Assembly: GCF_003851685.1 (NCBI RefSeq)
Contig: NZ_CP027727.1
Coordinates: 4,960,001-5,024,000, forward strand
DNA length: 64,000 nucleotides
Reading direction: 5' to 3'
Source of the DNA: Pseudomonas sp. R5-89-07
GTDB lineage: Bacteria; Pseudomonadota; Gammaproteobacteria; Pseudomonadales; Pseudomonadaceae
Each line of letters opens with the position of its first letter. The stretch's first letter is position 1. Shown piece by piece: positions 48,056 to 56,575 of the stretch. The notes beneath the pieces were generated by a model that was not told the origin of the DNA, ran no database searches, and saw only the letters and a list, made by a program, of their open reading frames with translations. The position numbers were made by a program, and so were the translations under genes.

Positions 48056-48067
48056 AAATTCGAATTT
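48056..48067. promoter_or_regulatory. AT-rich palindrome upstream of kynR
   Basis: AAATTCGAATTT is a perfect 12-bp palindrome, 31-42 bp before the kynR start. Lrp/AsnC proteins favour AT-rich palindromes, so autoregulation is plausible but unproven. Confidence 0.4.
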
Positions 48068-48097
48068 AGCCACTAAACACGCGGATTTATTCTAACC

Positions 48098-48571
48098 ATG
48101 ATTCTTGACGCCACCGACCTGCGCCTCCTGCATTTCCTGCAACAGGATGGCCGTATCAGCAACCAGGAACTGGCGGAAAAAGTCGCGCTGTCGCCCTCCG
48201 CCTGCCTGCGCCGTTTACGCCTGCTGGAGAGCGAAGGCGTGATCAGCGGCTATCGGGCGGTGCTCAACGCCGAGCAGTTGGGCATCGAGCTGGAGGCCAT
48301 CGTGCACCTGTCATTGCGCCAGGATGTGGAAGACTGGCATGAGACGTTCATCAAGAAAGTGCAGGGTTGGCCGGAAGTGGCCAGCGCCTATGTGATCACC
48401 GGCGCCAGCAACTATGTGCTGCGGGTACAGGCGCGCAACCTCAAGCATTTTTCGGACTTTATCGTGAATCACCTGAACCGCACGGCGGGGGTGATGGATA
48501 TACGTTCGGAGATTGTGTTGCAGAAGATCAAGGATCGGGATGAGGTGCTGGACCTGGTCATTCGCAAATAA
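48098..48571 (+). CDS. kynR: Lrp/AsnC family regulator KynR
   Basis: 157 aa. N-terminal helix-turn-helix (LRLLHFLQQDGRISNQELAEKVALSPSACLRRLRLLE). C-terminal RAM effector domain with YVITGASNYVLRVQARNLKHFSDFIVNHL. Divergent from kynU by 143 bp, the arrangement of KynR in other pseudomonads, where it activates kyn genes in response to kynurenine. The name rests on this position. Confidence 0.88.
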   Translation: MILDATDLRLLHFLQQDGRISNQELAEKVALSPSACLRRLRLLESEGVISGYRAVLNAEQLGIELEAIVHLSLRQDVEDWHETFIKKVQGWPEVASAYVITGASNYVLRVQARNLKHFSDFIVNHLNRTAGVMDIRSEIVLQKIKDRDEVLDLVIRK

Positions 48572-48590
48572 CCCGCAACACCACCGTTCA

Positions 48591-48622
48591 AATGTGGGAG
48601 GGGGCTTGCCCCCTCCCACATT
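48591..48622. terminator. Collapsed REP hairpin acting as bidirectional terminator
   Basis: Perfect 14-bp stem: AATGTGGGAGGGGG (48591-48604), loop CTTG, inverse arm (48609-48622), then five more T. The two REPIN arms are fused with the spacer lost. It separates convergent kynR and catA. Confidence 0.75.
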
Positions 48623-48635
48623 TTTTTGACCGCGT

Positions 48636-49565
48636 TCAGTCCTCGAGGGCGCGTACGCGCTGCAGGCGTTGTTGCTCTACCGGGGCAGCGGCTACCTGCA
48701 GTTCAAAGTCGAAATCAATCTGTGCAAACCTCCCTTCCACGCCGAACTCCCGCGCCAGTTGCGGATCGTCGCTGAAGCGAATCTCGGCGATCAATTCGTC
48801 GCGGGTGGCGTAGGCAAAATCATCATGCAGGTACGGGTCGTCCGACAGGTTGATCTGGGTGGTCAAATGCCGATGGCCCGGCGCCGAGATGAAGAAGTGA
48901 ATGTGCGCCGGACGCTGCCCGTGGCGCCCCAACTGGTCGAGCAACTGCTGGGTCGGCCCCGTCGGCGGGCAGCCGTAGCCGGACGGCACGATGCTGCGAA
49001 AACGATAGTTGCCCTGGGCGTCGGTCTCGATGCGTCGGCGCAGGTTGAATTCCGACTGGCTGGGATCAAACCAGGAATAGGTGCCGCCGGTATTGGCCTG
49101 CCACACATCGACAATCGCCCCGGCCAACGGCTTGCCATCGGTGTCGCGCACCTGCCCGCGCATGAACAGCGGCACGGCATCGTCCTTGCCATCGTCCAGC
49201 CGTGCTTCGTATGTGGACAGCGGCGCACCAGCCACATACAGCGGGCCTTCGATGGTGCGCGGAGTGCCACCGAATTTGCCGGCTTCGATGTCAGCGGCGT
49301 CCATCAGCAGGTCCAGGTAATGCTCCAGGCCCAACCCGGCGGCGAGCAAGCCGGCTTCCTGGTTTTTGCCTAGCTCGTTGAGGTAGTTGACCGCCTTCCA
49401 GAACTCTTGCGGGGTCACTTCCAGGTCTTCGATGATGTTCACGGTGTCGCGCAGGATCCGGTAGATCAGTGCCTTGGTGCGCGGGTTGCCGCCGTCATTG
49501 AGGTTACCGCTGGCTTCTTCGAGAAACTGCTGGGCGTGGGCCGTCTGGGATAGTCGGATGGACAT
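48636..49565 (-). CDS. catA: Catechol 1,2-dioxygenase
   Basis: 309 aa. Intradiol dioxygenase with the four iron(III) ligands Y163 (GGTYSWF), Y197 (PSGYGCP), H221 and H223 (PAHIHFF). The helical N-terminal dimer domain precedes them. Opens catechol to cis,cis-muconate. Last gene of catB-catC-catA, a gene order known from Pseudomonas; catechol arrives from antABC. Confidence 0.96.
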   Translation of the reverse strand: MSIRLSQTAHAQQFLEEASGNLNDGGNPRTKALIYRILRDTVNIIEDLEVTPQEFWKAVNYLNELGKNQEAGLLAAGLGLEHYLDLLMDAADIEAGKFGGTPRTIEGPLYVAGAPLSTYEARLDDGKDDAVPLFMRGQVRDTDGKPLAGAIVDVWQANTGGTYSWFDPSQSEFNLRRRIETDAQGNYRFRSIVPSGYGCPPTGPTQQLLDQLGRHGQRPAHIHFFISAPGHRHLTTQINLSDDPYLHDDFAYATRDELIAEIRFSDDPQLAREFGVEGRFAQIDFDFELQVAAAPVEQQRLQRVRALED

Positions 49566-49606
49566 GGTGCAATCCTCATCTTGTAATTATTGGGTGCGAT
49601 ACAGAC

Positions 49607-49897
49607 TCAGCGGTCGTCATCATGGATCGACGACGGGTGCCGGCACAGCGGGTTCACTTCGATGGCCATATAGGGAAACAAGGGCAGTTGCATCAGCGTG
49701 TCGTGCAGGTCTTGCACGCTATCGACATCGAACACGCTGTAGTTGGCGTAGTGCCCGGCGATGCGCCACAGGTGGCGCCATTTGCCTTCGTGTTGCAGGC
49801 GCTGCGCGAGCGCTTTTTCTTCGGCCTTGAGGCCAGCGGCGCGCTCGGCTGGCATGTCGAGCGGCAGGTTCACGGTCATCTTTACGTGGAACAACAT
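49607..49897 (-). CDS. catC: Muconolactone delta-isomerase
   Basis: 96 aa, the normal subunit size. MLFHVKMTVNLPLDMPAERAAGLKAEEKALAQ is given here in two parts: N terminus MLFHVKMTVNLPLDM, then KAEEKALAQRLQHEGKWRHLW. SVFDVDSVQDLHDTLMQLPLFPYM near the C terminus completes the family pattern. Converts muconolactone to 3-oxoadipate enol-lactone. 12 bp after catB. Confidence 0.95.
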   Translation of the reverse strand: MLFHVKMTVNLPLDMPAERAAGLKAEEKALAQRLQHEGKWRHLWRIAGHYANYSVFDVDSVQDLHDTLMQLPLFPYMAIEVNPLCRHPSSIHDDDR

Positions 49898-49909
49898 GGC
49901 AGGCGCCTC

Positions 49910-51037
49910 TTAGTGTTTGTCACGACGCAAGAACGCCAGGCGCTCTTCATCGATTGCCAGGCCCAGGCCCGGCGCGGTGGAGACATGCAGCTGGAAATCG
50001 CGATACAGCGGCGGCTCGGTGAGGATGTCTTCGGTGAGCAGCAACGGGCCGAACAACTCGGTGCCCCACGCCAACTGGTTCAGCGTGAGGAACGCGTGAG
50101 CCGAGGCCAGGGTGCCGATGCCGCCTTCGAGCATGGTGCCGCCGTAAAGGCCGATGCCCGCCGCCTCGGCAATCGCCGCCGTACGCAGTACCGCCCGTGG
50201 GCCGCCGTTCTTGGCGATCTTGAGGGCGAACACCGAGGCCGCGCCTTCGCGGGCCAGGTTGAAGGCATCTTCGACGCATTCAATGGATTCATCGGCCATG
50301 ATCGGCGCCGGGCTCGACAGGTTCAGCCGCGCCATGCCGCCTCGGTTATTGCGCGAGATCGGCTGCTCGATCAAGTCGATACCGTGATCACCCAGTACCT
50401 TGCAGGCGCGCAGCGCCACGGCTTCGTCCCAGGCCTGGTTGACGTCGACCCTCACACTGGCGCGCTCACCCAGCGCCTGCTTGATCGCGACCACATGGGC
50501 CAGGTCGCGGCCGACTTCGCCCGCGCCGATCTTCAGCTTGAAGATGCGGTGGCGGCGCAGCTCCAGCATCTTCTCGGCTTCGGCAATGTCTTGTGCGGTG
50601 TTGCCGCTGGCCAGGGTCCAGGCCACCGGCAACGCATCGCGCACACGGCCGCCGAGCAGTTCGCTCACCGGCAGATTCAGGCGCTTGCCGAGGGCGTCGA
50701 GCAAGGCACTTTCGATACCCGACTTGGCGAAGGTGTTGCCGCGAATGCTGCGCTCCAGGCGCAACATGGCCGCATTGACATTGCTCGCGTCCTGGCCGAT
50801 CAGCAGCGGCGCAAAGTGCTGGTCGATGTTGGTCTTGATGCTTTCGGGGCTCTCGTTGCCATAGCTCAGACCACCGATGGTGGTGGACTCGCCAATGCCT
50901 TCGATGCCGTCGGCGCAACGCAGGCGGATGATCACCAGGGTCTGCTTCTGCAGGGTGTGCATCGCCAGCTTGTGCGGGCGAATGGTGGGCAGATCGACGA
51001 TGACGGTTTCTATCGACTCGATGGGGCAAATCGGCAT
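49910..51037 (-). CDS. catB: Muconate cycloisomerase
   Basis: 375 aa from the ATG at 51037. Enolase superfamily: catalytic K169 (FKLKIGAG), metal ligands D198 (VDVNQAW), E224 (LIEQP) and D249 (MADES), and K273 (ALKIAKNGG). Converts cis,cis-muconate to muconolactone. First gene of catBCA. Divergent from catR, with a palindromic CatR box in the 114-bp gap. Confidence 0.96.
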   Translation of the reverse strand: MPICPIESIETVIVDLPTIRPHKLAMHTLQKQTLVIIRLRCADGIEGIGESTTIGGLSYGNESPESIKTNIDQHFAPLLIGQDASNVNAAMLRLERSIRGNTFAKSGIESALLDALGKRLNLPVSELLGGRVRDALPVAWTLASGNTAQDIAEAEKMLELRRHRIFKLKIGAGEVGRDLAHVVAIKQALGERASVRVDVNQAWDEAVALRACKVLGDHGIDLIEQPISRNNRGGMARLNLSSPAPIMADESIECVEDAFNLAREGAASVFALKIAKNGGPRAVLRTAAIAEAAGIGLYGGTMLEGGIGTLASAHAFLTLNQLAWGTELFGPLLLTEDILTEPPLYRDFQLHVSTAPGLGLAIDEERLAFLRRDKH

Positions 51038-51123
51038 GGCAATACCCGTTGGGTTCTTTATAGGTTTGCGCCGATTCTGTGCTGCAGGGTTGACGGGTTC
51101 CAATATAGAATTGGTCTGATTCA

Positions 51124-51138
51124 ATACCTTCAAGGTAT
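51124..51138. promoter_or_regulatory. CatR binding site
   Basis: ATACCTT-C-AAGGTAT is a perfect palindrome that fits the ATAC-N7-GTAT recognition motif known for BenM/CatM/CatR. It lies 14-28 bp before the catR ATG and about 87 bp before catB, suited to autorepression and catBCA activation. Confidence 0.75.
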
Positions 51139-51151
51139 TAAAGGAGCCAAC

Positions 51152-52027
51152 ATGGAACTGCGTCACCTGCGCTATTTCCAGATGCTGGGGGAAACCCTCA
51201 ACTTCACCCGTGCCGCCGAGCGCCTGCACATCGCCCAACCGCCGTTGAGTCGGCAGATCCAGCAATTGGAAGATGAATTGGGCGTGGTGCTGCTCGAACG
51301 CGGCCGACCGCTGCGACTCACCGAGGCCGGGCGGTTTTTCTATGAGCACGCCAGCGTGCTGCTCGAACAGCTGGGCAAGGTGTGCGACAACACCCGGCGC
51401 ATCGGCCTGGGCCAGAAGACCTGGCTGGGCATCGGCTTTGCGCCGTCGACCTTGTACGGCGTGCTGCCGGAACTGATTCGCCAGCTGCGCAGCCATGAGT
51501 CGCTGGAGCTGGAGTTGGGCTTGTCGGAGATGACCACCTTGCAGCAGGTCGAAGCCCTCAAGGCCGGGCGCATCGACGTGGGCTTCGGGCGAATCCGCAT
51601 CGACGACCCGGCTATCGTCCAGCGTGTACTGGTGGAAGATCGACTGGTGGCCGTATTGCCCAGCGGTCATCCGTTGCTGGGCGCGCCCGCGAGCCTTGCG
51701 CAGTTGGCCGCCGAGCCGTTTGTGCTCTACCCCGGCAACCCGCGGCCCAGCTATGCCGACCATGTGATCGCGTTGTTCGACGCCCACGGCCTGAGTCTTC
51801 AAGTGGCGCAATGGACCAACGAGCTGCAGACCGCTATCGGCCTGGTGGGCGCAGGCATGGGCGTGACGTTGGTGCCGGCTTCGGTGCAGGTGCTGCACCG
51901 GGCGGATATTGGTTACACACCGATAGTAGAAGCCACCGCGACCTCGCCGATCATTCTCAGCCGACGGGTGAATGACCAGTCGCCGGGGCTGCGGCATTGC
52001 TTGCAACTGGTCGAAGAACTGATCTGA
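51152..52027 (+). CDS. catR: LysR family regulator CatR
   Basis: 291 aa from the ATG at 51152 (AAAGGAG 6 bp upstream). Helix-turn-helix: FQMLGETLNFTRAAERLHIAQPPLSRQIQQLEDELG (given as its central part). Effector domain starts near 90 (WLGIGFAPSTLYGVLPELIRQLR). Divergent from catBCA; in pseudomonads CatR activates these genes with cis,cis-muconate as inducer. The ATAC-N7-GTAT box supports the call. Confidence 0.93.
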   Translation: MELRHLRYFQMLGETLNFTRAAERLHIAQPPLSRQIQQLEDELGVVLLERGRPLRLTEAGRFFYEHASVLLEQLGKVCDNTRRIGLGQKTWLGIGFAPSTLYGVLPELIRQLRSHESLELELGLSEMTTLQQVEALKAGRIDVGFGRIRIDDPAIVQRVLVEDRLVAVLPSGHPLLGAPASLAQLAAEPFVLYPGNPRPSYADHVIALFDAHGLSLQVAQWTNELQTAIGLVGAGMGVTLVPASVQVLHRADIGYTPIVEATATSPIILSRRVNDQSPGLRHCLQLVEELI

Positions 52028-52050
52028 AACCCTCCAGACACCACAGTTCA

Positions 52051-52143
52051 AATGTGAGAGGGGGCTTGCCCCCGATAGCAGTGGGTCAGTCAGTGATTTG
52101 TTTACTGACATGCCGCCATCGGGGGCAAGCCCCCTCCCACATT
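52051..52143. repeat. REPIN, type A
   Basis: Left arm GTGAGAGGGGGCTTGCC (A for G at the fourth position) and a canonical right arm around about 45 bp. Between convergent catR and antR. Confidence 0.9.
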
Positions 52144-52158
52144 GGATCTCCATGGTTT

Positions 52159-53151
52159 TTAGAGACTGCGCAGGCGCTTGCGTTGCAGGGTCTGGCTGGG
52201 GGATTCATCGAACAGTTTGCGGTACTCCGCCGAGAACCGCCCCAAGTGGGTAAAGCCCCAGCCCAAGGCAATCTCGGAGATGGTCCGCGTGTCGCCATGC
52301 TCGAGGATTTCCTGACGCACCGCCCCCAGCCGATGCTTTTTCAGATACGCCATGGGCGACAGCGCGAAGTATTTGCGAAACGCATCGAACAGCTTGAAAC
52401 GCGACACGCCGGCCACCGCCTCCAGGTCTTCCAGGTGCACCGCCTCGCGCGCGTTGTCATGCAGGTACTGGCGCGCACGGATCAGGTAGTGCGGCAGCTT
52501 CACGCCCAGCACGTCGCGCAGTTCTTCGGAGTAGTTGTTCGGCTGCGCCAGGATCAGGCCCTTGATCAGTGAGCTTTCCAGGTCTCGGGTGAAGGCCGCT
52601 TGCTCGTACAGCTCGCTGCTGCGCTCGAACTCGGCAATGAAGTAGCGCGCCATGCGCCACCACGAGGCCGGGGCGCCGTCCACTGCGTCCATCACCGGTT
52701 CGAAGCGCAGCGGCGCCTCGATCGGCCGTTGCAGCAAGCCTTCCAGCGACTCGCTCATGGCGGCGCGTGTGATAACCACCTGCAACTTGCGGCAGTCACC
52801 GGAAATCGCCAGCACCTGATGCTCGTTGGGGGCGATGATCACGCCCTGGTCACGGTTGGAACTCAGGCGCTCGCCGTTCTTGCTCAGCTCCTGCTCGCCG
52901 ATCAGCGGCAGGCTCAGGCTGTAGCTGCTGAAGTGTTCGGCGTCTTCGATGTCGATGGTCACGTCGGTGCCATATTCGATCACGCCCAGGGTGGTGGCGC
53001 GGGACTTGAACACGTTGGCGCTGTGGTGAAAACGCAAGCGTTCAGGCGTGGCCGTCGCCAAACGATGGGGCCCGCAGATGCCGGACATCCAGCTGCAGGC
53101 GCCCTCCAGGTCGAAGCGTTGAATACGGATATCACGTGTCTGGCTACTCAT
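52159..53151 (-). CDS. antR: AraC family regulator AntR
   Basis: 330 aa from the ATG at 53151. C-terminal AraC DNA-binding domain: RARQYLHDNAREAVHLEDLEAVAGVSRFKLFDAFRKYFALSP (abridged) followed by ALGWGFTHLGRFSAEYRKLFDESPS. The N terminus resembles the XylS/BenR/AntR group. Divergent from antABC with 313 bp between, so it most likely activates antABC in response to anthranilate; in P. aeruginosa AntR also activates catBCA. Confidence 0.88.
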   Translation of the reverse strand: MSSQTRDIRIQRFDLEGACSWMSGICGPHRLATATPERLRFHHSANVFKSRATTLGVIEYGTDVTIDIEDAEHFSSYSLSLPLIGEQELSKNGERLSSNRDQGVIIAPNEHQVLAISGDCRKLQVVITRAAMSESLEGLLQRPIEAPLRFEPVMDAVDGAPASWWRMARYFIAEFERSSELYEQAAFTRDLESSLIKGLILAQPNNYSEELRDVLGVKLPHYLIRARQYLHDNAREAVHLEDLEAVAGVSRFKLFDAFRKYFALSPMAYLKKHRLGAVRQEILEHGDTRTISEIALGWGFTHLGRFSAEYRKLFDESPSQTLQRKRLRSL

Positions 53152-53464
53152 CGGGGTGCACCCACGGCGGTTAGGCGTTTGCGCGCTCTGGCGGCGCGTC
53201 GTCAGTGTTCGACAGCAAGTTCCACGCCACGCCAGCGCGGTCGTCACTGGGCGGATAGCAAAGGCCGACTATGTGGATAACTCACGGCTGTTTTTGACCC
53301 TTACCGCCCATCACAGTAGCGCATCACCTTCGCCCACCGCACCGCAGTGGGTATTTGCTGCCCAACTTTGCGGCCCATCTTCCCCGATTAAGCGGATAGC
53401 CCGCGCCCTGCCCCACTGCCTCTAATGGACCACCGATTAGCCCTGACCAAAAAAGGTGCCTCCC
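53152..53464. promoter_or_regulatory. antR-antA divergent promoter region with direct repeats
   Basis: No gene. GCGGATAGC occurs twice in the same direction, at 53252-53260 and 53392-53400, 140 bp apart. One copy lies about 100 bp before antR and the other 65 bp before antA. The GGATA core fits the GGNTA half of XylS-type sites, but the TGCA half is poor at both, so this is only a candidate AntR element. Confidence 0.45.
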
Positions 53465-54856
53465 ATGAGTGGTGCAAGAAACGTCGAGCAGTGGAAAACC
53501 TTTATCGAAAGTTGCCTGGACTTTCGCCCGGCCGATGAGGTGTTCCGCATCGCCCGCGACATGTTCACCGAGCCCGAACTGTTCGACCTGGAAATGGAAC
53601 TGATCTTCGAGAAGAACTGGATCTACGCCTGTCACGAAAGCGAGCTGGCCAATAACCACGACTTCGTGACCCTGCGCGCCGGGCGCCAGCCGATGATCAT
53701 CACCCGCGACGGCGAAGGTCGGCTCAATGCGCTGATCAATGCCTGCCAGCATCGCGGCACCACCCTTACTCGCGTAGGCAAGGGCAACCAGTCCACGTTC
53801 ACCTGCCCGTTCCACGCCTGGTGCTACAAGAGCGACGGCCGGCTGGTGAAGGTCAAGGCGCCGGGGGAATACCCGGAAGGTTTCGACAAGGCCACGCGCG
53901 GCCTGAAAAAGGCGCGCATCGACAGCTACAAGGGCTTTGTGTTTATCAGCCTCGACGTGAACGGCACCGACAGCCTGGAAGACTTCCTGGGCGATGCCAA
54001 AGTGTTCTTCGACATGATGGTGGCCCAGTCCGCCACCGGTGAGTTGGAGGTGCTGCCGGGCAAGTCCGCCTACACCTACGACGGCAACTGGAAGCTGCAG
54101 AACGAAAACGGCCTGGACGGTTATCACGTCAGCACCGTGCACTACAACTACGTGGCCACGGTGCAGCATCGCCAGCAGGTGAATACCGAAAATGGCTCCA
54201 GTGCTGGCAGCACCCTGGACTACAGCAAGCTCGGCGCCGGCGATGCCAACACCGATGACGGCTGGTTCGCCTTCAAGAACGGCCACAGCCTGTTGTTCAG
54301 CGACATGCCCAACCCCAGCGTGCGCTCCGGCTACGCCACCATCATGCCGCGCCTGGTGGCGGAACACGGCCAGCAGAAAGCCGAATGGATGATGCACCGC
54401 CTGCGCAACCTGAATATCTACCCGAGCCTGTTCTTTCTCGACCAGATCAGCTCCCAACTGCGCATCATCCGCCCGCTGGCGTGGAACAAGACCGAGATCA
54501 TCAGCCAGTGCCTGGGGGTGAAGAACGAGTCCGAGGCCGACCGCGAAAACCGCATTCGCCAGTTCGAGGATTTCTTCAATGTGTCGGGCATGGGCACGCC
54601 GGATGACCTGGTGGAATTTCGCGAGGCCCAACGGGGTTTCCAGGGCCGCCTGGAGCGCTGGAGCGATATCTCGCGCGGCAGCCATCGCTGGGAAACCGGG
54701 CCGACGCCCAACAGCGAAGCCATTGGCATCCAGCCCGCCATGACCGGCACCGAATTCACCCACGAAGGCCTCTACGTCAACCAGCACCGCAACTGGCAGC
54801 AGTTCCTGCTCGACGGCCTGGACCAGCAAGCGCTGAAACTGCGGGAGGTGAAGTGA
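53465..54856 (+). CDS. antA: Anthranilate 1,2-dioxygenase large subunit
   Basis: 463 aa from the ATG at 53465 (AAAAGG upstream; a GTG three codons earlier is less likely). Rieske [2Fe-2S] ligands C94, H96, C114 and H117 (ACQHRGTT, CPFHAW). Mononuclear iron site H221 and H226, with bridging D218 (GLDGYHVSTVHYNY). The sequence follows AntA rather than BenA: it starts MSGARNVEQWKTFIESCLDF. Converts anthranilate to catechol with AntB and AntC. Confidence 0.95.
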   Translation: MSGARNVEQWKTFIESCLDFRPADEVFRIARDMFTEPELFDLEMELIFEKNWIYACHESELANNHDFVTLRAGRQPMIITRDGEGRLNALINACQHRGTTLTRVGKGNQSTFTCPFHAWCYKSDGRLVKVKAPGEYPEGFDKATRGLKKARIDSYKGFVFISLDVNGTDSLEDFLGDAKVFFDMMVAQSATGELEVLPGKSAYTYDGNWKLQNENGLDGYHVSTVHYNYVATVQHRQQVNTENGSSAGSTLDYSKLGAGDANTDDGWFAFKNGHSLLFSDMPNPSVRSGYATIMPRLVAEHGQQKAEWMMHRLRNLNIYPSLFFLDQISSQLRIIRPLAWNKTEIISQCLGVKNESEADRENRIRQFEDFFNVSGMGTPDDLVEFREAQRGFQGRLERWSDISRGSHRWETGPTPNSEAIGIQPAMTGTEFTHEGLYVNQHRNWQQFLLDGLDQQALKLREVK

Positions 54857-55347
54857 TGAATGCCCAGTTGCAGTACCAGATCGAGCAATTCTTCTACCGC
54901 AAATCCGAACTGTGCGACGCCCAGGACTGGGATGCCTATGTGCAGCTGTTCGACCCGCAGAGTGAATTCCACCTGCCGCAATGGGACTCCGAACATGTCT
55001 ACACCCAGGACCCCAAGCGCGAGATGTCGCTGATCTATTACGCCAACCGCTCGGGGCTGGAGGACCGGGTATTTCGCCTGCGTACCGGCAAGGCGGCGTC
55101 GGCCACGCCGATGCCACGCACCTTGCACCTGATCAACAACGTGCGCATTGGCGAGCTGGCGGATGGCGGGCTGGAGGTACGGTTGAATTGGCACACGCTG
55201 TTCTATCGGCTGGCCACCTCGGAGCAGTTCTACGGGCAGGCTACCTATCGCCTCAAGCCCCATGGCGACAGCTGGCTGATCACCCGCAAGCACGCGTTAT
55301 TGCTCAACGACACCATCAATTCGGTGCTGGATTTTTATCACCTTTGA
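54856..55347 (+). CDS. antB: Anthranilate 1,2-dioxygenase small subunit
   Basis: 163 aa from the ATG at 54856, whose A is shared with the antA stop (TGATG), so translation is coupled. NTF2-like beta subunit: IEQFFYRKSELCDAQDWDAYVQLFDPQSEFHLPQWDSE (abridged) and FRLRTGKAASATPMPRTLHLINNVRI. Structural subunit of the alpha3beta3 oxygenase. Confidence 0.94.
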   Translation: MNAQLQYQIEQFFYRKSELCDAQDWDAYVQLFDPQSEFHLPQWDSEHVYTQDPKREMSLIYYANRSGLEDRVFRLRTGKAASATPMPRTLHLINNVRIGELADGGLEVRLNWHTLFYRLATSEQFYGQATYRLKPHGDSWLITRKHALLLNDTINSVLDFYHL

Positions 55348-55362
55348 TCAAACAGGTTCCTC

Positions 55363-55467
55363 CCTGTAGGAGCGAGCTTGCTCGCGAAAAACGTCAACGA
55401 TGACGCGGGCATGCTGGATGCACGAGGTGATCTTGCGTTCTTCGCGAGCAAGCTCGCTCCTACAGGA
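55363..55467. repeat. REPIN, type B, between antB and antC
   Basis: Arms CTGTAGGAGCGAGCTTGC and GAGCAAGCTCGCTCCTACAG, spacer about 60 bp. Its left inner part matches the right inner part of the 24992-25092 element in reverse complement. It interrupts the ant operon and could cut or stabilise the transcript there. Confidence 0.9.
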
Positions 55468-55496
55468 GATCACACTTAACCCACGGAGTACTGTGG

Positions 55497-56504
55497 ATGA
55501 ATCACAAAGTGGCCTTCAGTTTTGCCGATGGCAAGACCCTGTTCTTCCCGGTGGGCGCCCATGAGATCCTGCTGGACGCAGCCTTGCGCAACGGCATCAA
55601 GATCCCGCTGGACTGTCGCGAAGGCGTGTGCGGCACCTGTCAGGGCCGCTGCGAATCCGGCGATTACACTCAGGACGATGTCGACGAGGAAGCGCTGTCG
55701 AGCCTCGACCTGCAACAGCGCAAAATGCTCAGTTGCCAGACGCGAGTGAAGTCCGACGCAACCTTCTACTTCGATTTTGATTCGAGCCTGTGCAACGTGC
55801 CGGGGCCGGTGCACGTACGCGGCACGGTGAGTGAAGTGCAATTGGTGTCAGCCAGTACCGCGATCCTGCAAGTGCAGGTGGAGGCGTCGCTGGATTTCCT
55901 GCCGGGCCAGTATGCGCGGCTGTCCGTGCCCGGCATCGACAGTTGGCGCTCCTACTCCTTCGCCAACCTGCCGGGCAATTACCTGCAGTTTCTGGTGCGC
56001 CTGTTGCCCGACGGGGTGATGAGCAACTACTTGCGCGAGCGCTGCCAGGTCGGGGATGAGGTGGTATTGGAGGCGCCGCTGGGGGCTTTCTACCTGCGGC
56101 ACGTCACCCAGCCGCTGGTACTGGTCGCCGGCGGCACCGGGTTGTCGGCCTTGCTGGGCATGCTCGATGAACTGGCCGCCAACGGCTGCGATCAGCCCGT
56201 GCACCTTTACTATGGCGTACGCACCGAGCAGGACCTGTGCGAAGCCGCACGCATCAGCGGCTACGCATCGAAGATCGCCGATTTTCGCTACACCGAAGTG
56301 CTCAGCGACGCCTCGGCGCAGTGGACGGGCAAGCGCGGCTACCTCACCGAGCATTTCGACCTGGCCGAACTGCGGGACAGATCGGCGGATATGTACGTCT
56401 GCGGCCCGCCGCCCATGGTCGAATCGATCCAACAATGGCTGGCGGATCAGGCACTTGATAGCGTTCAACTGTATTACGAAAAGTTTACGCAGAGTAATAT
56501 CTGA
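55497..56504 (+). CDS. antC: Anthranilate 1,2-dioxygenase reductase subunit
   Basis: 335 aa. Plant-type [2Fe-2S] domain with C40, C45, C48 and C80 (LDCREGVCGTCQGRC, LSCQTR). FAD domain with WRSYSFANLPG. NADH domain with GGTGLSALLGMLDEL and YVCGPPPMVESI. Passes electrons from NADH to AntAB. CGGAG lies 8 bp before the start. Separated from antB by a 149-bp gap with a REPIN. Confidence 0.95.
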   Translation: MNHKVAFSFADGKTLFFPVGAHEILLDAALRNGIKIPLDCREGVCGTCQGRCESGDYTQDDVDEEALSSLDLQQRKMLSCQTRVKSDATFYFDFDSSLCNVPGPVHVRGTVSEVQLVSASTAILQVQVEASLDFLPGQYARLSVPGIDSWRSYSFANLPGNYLQFLVRLLPDGVMSNYLRERCQVGDEVVLEAPLGAFYLRHVTQPLVLVAGGTGLSALLGMLDELAANGCDQPVHLYYGVRTEQDLCEAARISGYASKIADFRYTEVLSDASAQWTGKRGYLTEHFDLAELRDRSADMYVCGPPPMVESIQQWLADQALDSVQLYYEKFTQSNI

Positions 56505-56523
56505 CCCTCAGCACTTCTGAGGG
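56505..56523 (+). terminator. Weak hairpin after antC
   Basis: CCCTCAG (56505-56511) pairs with CTGAGGG (56517-56523) immediately after the antC stop. No U-tract follows, so it may be only a stabilising 3' structure, and read-through to aroP is possible. Confidence 0.4.
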
Positions 56524-56575
56524 GCTGATGCGGCCTGCACTCACCCTTAAGAAAAACAAGTAGAAGGGAACGTTA

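Noticed and set aside
53465..56504. benABC (benzoate dioxygenase)
   Set aside because: The large subunit starts MSGARNVEQWKTFIES and lies with kyn and cat genes; BenA has a different N terminus as I recall it, and no benD follows.
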